Source: Saccoglossus kowalevskii (taxonomy: Eukaryota > Hemichordata > Enteropneusta > Harrimaniidae). Taken from it: DNA of 23,162 bases. The notes beneath the pieces are model-generated. The model did not search any database. It was not told the origin of the DNA and saw nothing but the letters and a program-made list of their open reading frames with translations. The stretch is from positions 509,588 to 532,749 of the forward strand of contig NW_003108581.1 of assembly GCF_000003605.2 (NCBI RefSeq). The letters run 5' to 3'. Below, in pieces: positions 19,935 through 23,162 of this stretch. The first letter of the stretch is position 1, and the number at the start of each line of letters is the position of its first letter. The position numbers and the translations under genes are program-made.

Positions 19935-19940
19935 AATAAA
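19935..19940 (+). terminator. Candidate poly(A) signal AATAAA
   Basis: AATAAA followed by a T/G-rich stretch (TGTATTGTTTTCTT). It could end a transcript of the TMEM86A-like gene about 1.9 kb after the stop codon. Confidence 0.3.
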
Positions 19941-20443
19941 ATGTATTGTTTTCTTCACGAATATTCAAATTTAAAACCTAGTTAATATACACTTATATAC
20001 TTTCTGGTTTAATGCGCTACAGTCGTCACATAGCACATGTTCTGTGTGAATGAACGATGTTTATTACACGCGTTGTATACGGTCGCTATGCATCCCATAT
20101 CGAATACGATGCCATGCAAAGACTGCATTGCTTTAAAGTTTTCTTGCCTATGTATTTTTTAGTTCCAGATGACTGTCAAACAATATGCAGTTCTTGTATT
20201 TGTTTAGCTTTTATACAGATTCCCGTTTAGTAGCAACACTTGAATAGAAAATGTAATATTTTTTTTTTACAAATATAATTGTTATATATTTATTGAAATA
20301 TTCATGAGTATTGCCACACTTTTGCAGTGGCTGGTATATTTGAGTTAGATATGGGTACAAAAGTGACAGATTCAATTAAACTGGCAGCGGTTTTGAATTA
20401 AAATATCATTGTGTGATTGCAAAGTAAGGCCAAAATATGTTTT

Positions 20444-20449
20444 AATAAA
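20444..20449 (+). terminator. Candidate poly(A) signal AATAAA
   Basis: AATAAA followed by CCTTATTTGTTAC, a modest T-rich downstream region. It is a weaker candidate than the one at 22726. Confidence 0.25.
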
Positions 20450-22725
20450 CCTTATTTGTTACATTTATTCTTCTCTATGAAGATATGTACCCGGTACTGT
20501 AAAATACTTTATTGTAACTGGAATTAATTTTTGCTGAAAAGAATTTTTGACGAGTTGAATGTAAAAAGCTACATTGGACTTGATTGGATACTGGTACTGG
20601 ATTTTAATTTCACTGAATAATCCCTTCAGCGAAAATGAATTCCAATGACAATAGAGTATTTTACAGTATTTTAATCTTTGATTTTTTATTGCCATTATTG
20701 TTCCTCTTACATTATTACTTTATATCTTGTCATTTATTGAAACGTTTATGTTGTGGTGTTAAGTTTAAAATGTCCATGTTTTTAAAAATACTGAAATTGT
20801 TGTATTTTGAGATTTATTTTTGTGGAGCACACATACATAGCCCCTGTGATCTTTTAGATGGGGAATGGATATTTTTGTATCCACTTTACTGTAGGTTAAG
20901 GTGCAAAGCTTACAAGTGTATATAAAAAAAATATTAAAATGTGTACTCATTTTCATTGTTACATGTTTTACTCAAAACTGTTGAAAAAAGCTATGTGAGT
21001 GTTACACACTTGTGGTGAGCCATATGACGTTTATATGTGTTGCCGTAATGCATTTGTTAATGTTCCTAGTGTATTGACTTCATATTTTTTCAACCCAAAA
21101 TATAAAGCTGTGTTCTTGATGGAGTTTGTGGAGGGAAATGTCATTTTGTGCTAGGATTTAATTATCAATGCATTATGAGTTATTACAAATCATCGCTATC
21201 AGAATTAGAAATTTTAAGATATCAAAGTTCATAATCACACGATAATTACAATTAATAATAATGATTTCAACAAAAAGCTCCTGAATTTAACTAAATTTGT
21301 TTAATTTTGATGGTGGTGATTTATAAGAACAATAATGAATCTCCACAGTGTAATTTTGGATTTAAAGAAAGGTATAGACGCGATATTGTATTTGGCTTTG
21401 CCTCACACATCATCTTGCCACAGAACCGCTCTGCTCATCAAATATGATTCTGTGGAGGATTCAATATTGTTTAAGTAGATGAGTCATGTGTGCTCAGAAA
21501 CCATTCTATTAATATCAATGAGCAAAAACTAATAATACATGTAGGACATGTAACTGTGGAAATGTGTAATGCAGCTACAATGCAGATCAAGGATTATGAA
21601 TAGACATTTACAGTGATAGGCTTCAGGCAAATTCCAAATATGGATAAAATGATTCCTTATTAGGACTTACTGAATTGGTATTTCAGATATGAATTTGAAA
21701 CTTCCTTCAATATAAGGATCAGAGTAATCCAAATATGGAAAGAACAATATTAGAAAAGTAATAGTTCTGAAAAAAGAAGCTCATATTTGTTAACTTGCAT
21801 TGTTTTCTCTATAACATTTTCTGTTTGTTTGAGTGGTGTTTAGTTATTTACTTTTTTTCATAGATAAGAGTTAGTTTGTTTTTTGTCACCTTTTGGTGTT
21901 CCCAAATATGCAGGATTTGTTTAGACTATTGACCGTGTTGCAGGCCAACGTTTTTCTTGAATGTATTTCCCCATTTAATGATTTACTGTATATATATATT
22001 TTTAAAAAGTAAATATATAGCGATTATAAACCTTATAGCTATGTGTTAATTTGAATGTGTTCTGAATCTTTGATATGTATGCATCAGTTATCAGCCCCCT
22101 CCCACCCTACACCCCTCCTCCCAACTCTTCAGCTTGGCACAGAATCCAGACTATGACTGGCACAGGCCATAGCCTATGACCTTGGCCCAATGGTGTGCAT
22201 GTATCAGCTGACTCGCCAGTTTACTGTGTGCATGTCTAAAAATGTAAAGCAAGCAAAATGTGTTGCTGAAATTGTACAAAAAATGGCATATATTTATAAT
22301 AATATTATGCAAATAGTTGAAATGAATTAATTTCCATGTATATTTTAACATTTCACCCCATGTGCAACCCAAAAGGACATTTTACATGTATCTCTGTATT
22401 TCTGGTATTGAGGGAGGGGTCAACTAATGCAATGTGTACGACTATTTTTCTTTCTTAGTTAATTAAAAATATTCTATTATAAACTTTATTTACTACTTTC
22501 AATTTGTTTAAGTTTTTATAGTTAAAGCAAACCTATTGTTGGATTGAAACAAACTGTATATACCTTGGTGGCTGTATTCTCTGAATGATGAAATGTTATA
22601 GCTGCCTGTATACTTATTTGATTTTTATTCTAGTCCTGATACTGTTATGTTTTTAATTGAATGTACCTAACACAACCTGCTATGGCGTGTCATGCATGTT
22701 GAAATGCTTCATTCTGTGGTTACTG

Positions 22726-22731
22726 AATAAA
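22726..22731 (+). terminator. Candidate poly(A) signal AATAAA with GU-rich downstream element
   Basis: AATAAA is followed 20-45 bases later by TTGTTGTGTTGTGTTTGTTAG, the strongest GU-rich downstream element seen after the TMEM86A-like stop. If used, the 3' UTR would be about 4.7 kb. Confidence 0.4.
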
Positions 22732-22795
22732 ACTATTATTAAGTAAGTTACCTTGTTGTGTTGTGTTTGTTAGTCTTATTTGTGTTTATTAGACT

Positions 22796-23106
22796 TATAA
22801 TTCGGTCTCCGTGCGTCTGTGCGTCCGTCCGGAGTCGTATCTCAGAATCCCTTGGACCGATTTTGTTCATTCTTCGCATGTGCCTAGTACTTTATGTGGG
22901 ACATATGCACATGCAGTGGTTTAGCGATTCGATTCAAAATGGCCGACTGGCAGCCATCTTGTTTTTTGAAAATGTTGTATTTTGGACATGCTTTGTCAGT
23001 TTTCATTCAAACTTGGTACATAGATTATACATGTTAGGATACATGTCCATGACAATTTATTTCAGAATTGGATCGAAGATGGCCGACTGGCAGCCATCTT
23101 GTTTTT
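22796..23106 (+). mobile_element. Repeat element with ~140-bp tandem units, left part
   Basis: ATGGCCGACTGGCAGCCATC followed by TTGTTTTT occurs identically at 22939-22966 and 23079-23106, exactly 140 bases apart. The preceding sequences are also alignable, so this is a diverged tandem repeat of about 140 bp. The left part is rich in GTCTGTGCGTCCGTCC-type sequence. This style of repeat is common as dispersed families in marine invertebrate genomes. The open frame across it (22758-23108) reflects the repeat and is not a gene. It runs to the hairpin at 23107 and probably past the window end. Confidence 0.6.
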
Positions 23107-23137
23107 AGCTCTACTGTCGACTTTGTCGAGCGGAGCT
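23107..23137 (+). repeat. Hairpin AGCTC ... GAGCT at the repeat boundary
   Basis: Nested inverted repeats: AGCTC (23107-23111) with GAGCT (23133-23137), and TCGAC (23117-23121) with GTCGA (23125-23129) around a 3-base loop. It directly follows the second 140-bp unit and is followed by GATTGTCCGTCGT, again simple-repeat-like. It probably marks the junction between two dispersed repeat modules. Confidence 0.6.
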
Positions 23138-23162
23138 TATCATATGAGTGATTGTCCGTCGT

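Larger units (their letters stand above)
18063..22735 (+). other. Probable long 3' UTR and 3' flank, no further gene recognised
   Basis: AT-rich DNA without a supportable coding exon. Open frames at 18726-19010 and 20635-20925 are AT-rich and match nothing. AATAAA signals occur at 19935, 20444 and 22726. How far the TMEM86A-like transcript runs is unknown. A CT/C-rich stretch lies at about 22095-22130. CCACAGAA and TTCTGTGG near 21418-21455 form an 8-bp inverted repeat. Confidence 0.45.

Noticed and set aside
22758-23108. 116-codon plus-strand protein
   Set aside because: It lies across a tandem DNA repeat, encodes the same repeat in shifted contexts and has no family features.

Overview
The window reads as AT-rich, intron-bearing nuclear DNA from an animal, most likely a marine invertebrate. 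It holds one confidently recognised gene split by a long intron, decayed non-LTR retrotransposon pieces, a tRNA-derived SINE, short DNA transposons, tandem repeats, and long stretches with no coding signal. There are no bacterial-style operons, ribosome binding sites or CRISPR arrays. The exact phylum cannot be read from the sequence.

Layout. 1-4.2 kb: mostly non-coding, with a broken coding remnant on the minus strand (1362-1697). 4.25-4.5 kb: a coding-like minus-strand exon with good splice sites and no recognised family. 5.9-6.75 kb: the reverse-transcriptase part of a decayed LINE. 6.75-9.7 kb: an intervening block with GC boxes, a perfect CRE and two RFX X-box-like sites. 9.7-10.4 kb: the C-terminal part of a LINE of the same kind, resuming close to where the first piece stops. 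10.87-11.23 kb: a 41-bp tandem array. 11.24-11.62 kb: a short DNA transposon with inverted ends and an exact 8-bp target-site duplication.

12.2-18.06 kb: the main gene, a TMEM86A-like lysoplasmalogenase (YhhN family) on the plus strand. A compact promoter with E2F-like, CCAAT, CRE, TATA-like and DR5 nuclear-receptor motifs precedes a first coding exon of only 7 codons (12414-12434). A 4,848-bp intron and a large terminal exon (17283-18062) follow, giving a predicted 266-residue protein. The intron carries an unidentified coding-like segment, a SINE remnant and a 139-bp hAT-type MITE. Downstream, 4.7 kb of AT-rich DNA with several poly(A) signals may be a long 3' UTR. The right edge enters a tandemly repeated element with a terminal hairpin.

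No gene cluster or new multi-gene system is visible. The most useful results are the reconstructed gene with its tiny first coding exon, its promoter motifs, the dated-looking transposon insertion, and the split LINE.
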